A stretch of DNA of 7,126 bases from the NCBI GenBank assembly GCA_011052285.1, contig DRJH01000099.1:1-7126 (forward strand), written 5' to 3'. This document shows, one piece after another, positions 5,870 through 7,126 of the stretch. The stretch is from Gammaproteobacteria bacterium (GTDB lineage Bacteria > Pseudomonadota > Gammaproteobacteria > Arenicellales > DRJH01). How positions within the stretch are numbered: the stretch's first letter is position 1; every line of letters starts with the position of its first letter. The notes under the pieces are model-generated. The model had not been told where the DNA came from. It saw nothing but the letters and a program-made list of their open reading frames with translations, and did no database searches. The translations under genes and the position numbers were made by a program.

Positions 5870-6792
5870 GCAGGCTTTTTCACCAGGCTGACAAAGATTT
5901 CTTCCAGCGAACTTTGGGTTGTATACAGATCATGAAAACGAATATCTGCTGCAGCAAGATCTGCCAGCAGGGTAGTGATGCCGGTACGATCCTGTTTGCT
6001 GTGGTAGGTGTAGACCAATTCAGTCCCGTTTTCTGTTAATTCCAAGTTGTGGTGGTTCAAAGTGGTCGGCAGGGCAGCAAGCCTGTCTTGTAACTGTAGC
6101 GTGAGCTGTTTTTTGCCCAGTTTGTGCATCAGTTCCGCCTTATTTTCGACCAATAGTAGGTTGCCATTGCTGATAATGCCAATACGATCAGCCATTTCTT
6201 CGGCCTCTTCGATATAGTGCGTAGTCAGAATGATGGTAACACCAGATTCGCGTAATGTACGAACCAGTTGCCACATATCCTGACGTAGTTCTACATCAAC
6301 ACCGGCCGTCGGTTCATCCAGAAATAGAATCCGTGGCTCATGAGACAGGGCCTTGGCAATCATGACCCGCCGCTTCATACCCCCGGACAGGGACATGATC
6401 ATATTGTCTTTTTTATCCCATAGCGACAAGGATTTGAGCGTCTTTTCGATGTGGGCATTATTGCGCCCGTAACCGAACAGGCCACGACTGAAACTGACCG
6501 TATTCCAGACTGTTTCAAAGGCATCAGTGGTTAGTTCCTGCGGTACCAGTCCAACCAGATGCCTGGCTTCACGATATTCATCGATGATGTCATGACCTTC
6601 GATGGTCACCGTACCACTCGACGGAGTAACAATGCCACAAATGATACTGATCAAGGTGGTTTTGCCAGCCCCGTTAGGCCCCAACAAAGCCAGAATTTCT
6701 CCCTGTTCGATTTGTACGGAGACTTCCTTCAAGGCATGAAACCCGGAGGCGTAGGTTTTGTTGAGATGATTGACTGCGATAATAGTGTGCAT
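5866..6792 (-). CDS. yadG: ABC transporter ATP-binding protein, YadG-like
   Basis: This is the cytoplasmic ATPase that powers the adjacent ABC-2 permease. The 308-residue length equals that of E. coli YadG. Motifs: Walker A GPNGAGKT (38-45), Q-loop Gln85 in GLVPQE, signature LSGGMKRR (135-142), Walker B ILFLDEP with Asp159 and Glu160, D-loop AGVD (163-166), and switch His192 in TTHYIEEAEE. The C-terminal 90 residues form the extra domain of the CcmA/DrrA-like subgroup and end in LEEIFVSLVKKPA. The ATG at 6792 gives an N-terminus directly leading into the nucleotide-binding fold, although the sequence before it (CCGGGCAGA) is only a weak ribosome binding site. It is the first gene of a two-gene operon with the permease (4-base overlap). 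The substrate cannot be told from sequence. Confidence 0.9.
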   Translation of the reverse strand: MHTIIAVNHLNKTYASGFHALKEVSVQIEQGEILALLGPNGAGKTTLISIICGIVTPSSGTVTIEGHDIIDEYREARHLVGLVPQELTTDAFETVWNTVSFSRGLFGYGRNNAHIEKTLKSLSLWDKKDNMIMSLSGGMKRRVMIAKALSHEPRILFLDEPTAGVDVELRQDMWQLVRTLRESGVTIILTTHYIEEAEEMADRIGIISNGNLLLVENKAELMHKLGKKQLTLQLQDRLAALPTTLNHHNLELTENGTELVYTYHSKQDRTGITTLLADLAAADIRFHDLYTTQSSLEEIFVSLVKKPA

Positions 6793-6839
6793 TCTGCCCG
6801 GCTTTTCGTGCTGACAAACGGAACGGTTTGAATGTCGTC

Positions 6840-6868
6840 ATAAGAACAGATTTGTGCGTAGGAGTAAA
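6840..6868 (-). promoter_or_regulatory. Possible sigma-70 promoter for the yadGH-like operon
   Basis: On the minus strand TTTACT (complement of 6863-6868) and TCTTAT (complement of 6840-6845) are separated by 17 bases. Each hexamer matches four of six consensus positions. This would start transcription roughly 40 bases upstream of the ATG at 6792. The match is modest and the site abuts repeat copy C, so the promoter may have been brought in or rearranged by the repeat. Confidence 0.25.
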
Positions 6869-6966
6869 GATACGTTACATTCGTATCCCTCGCCTCAAAT
6901 CATGAGAAAATTGACCTCAAAGCAGCTTTCTCTCGCTACGGCTCCTGTTCTCGGACAGCCTCCTGG
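6869..6966 (-). repeat. Palindromic MITE-like repeat, copy C (left half plus centre, inverted)
   Basis: Read on the minus strand from 6966, this gives CCAGGAGGCTGTCCGAGAA, then GCCGTAGCGAG, TTTGAGGTC-ATTTT, CATGATTTGAGGCGA, matching the left half of copy B at most positions (about 80% by eye). The match ends near 6890. It is followed by GATACG-TTACATT-CGTATC (6869-6887, perfect 6-bp arms), which sits where the central AATAC/GTATT palindrome of copy B would be. The other half is missing. Its outer terminus abuts the DUF4338-like fragment, and both copies A and C share GCCTCCTGGTC at that end. Confidence 0.8.
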
Positions 6967-7126
6967 TCGATCAATACCATTACCTGGGACATACCATCCC
7001 GTTCGGTGCTCATCTGCGTTATCTGATCCAGTCACCGCGTGGTCTGTTGGGTTGCCTGCAATACTCCAGTCCCGCCTGGCGATTGCAATGTAGAGACCGC
7101 TGGATTGGTTGGAGTGATGGGCAAAG
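6963..7126 (+). pseudogene. DUF4338 (DruA-like) protein, 5'-truncated, runs off the window
   Basis: One frame is open from 6915 to the right edge and from 6963 encodes 54 codons with the hallmarks of the DUF4338 family: DQYHYLG, then GAHLRYLI, GLLGCLQYSSPAW and finally RDRWIGW. This family (PF14236, as I recall it) includes DruA of the Druantia anti-phage system and many proteins near mobile elements; the biochemical role is not well established. There is no ATG, GTG or TTG in frame before the conserved block; TGA at 6912 closes the frame, and the upstream codons are repeat copy C translated. The N-terminal part expected in the family is absent, so the gene appears decapitated by the repeat. 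A frameshifted N-terminus elsewhere is not seen. The 3' part is outside the window, so the state of the rest is unknown. Confidence 0.75.

Noticed and set aside
1..7126. A complete Druantia or other defence system.
   Set aside because: Only a 54-codon truncated DUF4338 piece is visible; no other Druantia-like gene lies in the window and the rhlE helicase is a normal housekeeping type, not a DruE-like protein.

Overview
The window looks like a chromosomal segment of a gammaproteobacterium with mid-range GC. The signs are a divergent uvrA/ssb pair, an SSB close to the Escherichia coli type, an RhlE-type DEAD-box helicase and an ABC-2 export pair that reads like E. coli YadG/YadH. No genus can be named from the sequence alone.

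Layout. Positions 1-2210 (minus) hold the first 736 codons of uvrA, whose 3' end lies outside the window. A 97-base divergent intergenic region separates it from ssb (2308-2796, plus), which ends in a compact hairpin terminator. A gene-poor, palindrome-rich stretch (about 2834-3481) follows. It contains a perfect 13-bp inverted repeat, a nested palindrome, a half copy of a dispersed palindromic repeat, a further 90-bp imperfect palindrome and what looks like the 3' remnant of a coding sequence. That remnant's stop codon overlaps the start of the helicase gene. rhlE (3482-4852, plus) comes next, then the two-gene ABC exporter operon read leftwards (6792 to 5108, minus). At the right edge an uninterrupted frame (6963-7126, plus) encodes a DUF4338/DruA-like segment with no start codon.

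The main unlabelled structure is a MITE-like repeat family. One full-length copy (4851-5009) is an approximately 159-bp imperfect palindrome with 20-bp terminal inverted repeats matching at 18 positions. Two half copies lie at 3121-3214 and about 6869-6966. Together they bracket rhlE and the exporter operon. The full copy begins inside the rhlE stop codon, and the right-hand half copy runs into the DUF4338 fragment, replacing its N-terminus. The segment from ssb to the right edge therefore looks like a remodelled accessory region next to a conserved DNA-repair locus.

Functionally, uvrA and ssb belong to DNA repair and replication, rhlE to RNA metabolism, and the yadGH-like pair to membrane export. 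I see no shared pathway linking the helicase and the exporter; their proximity is better explained by the repeats. No tRNA, rRNA, CRISPR array or complete transposase gene is visible.
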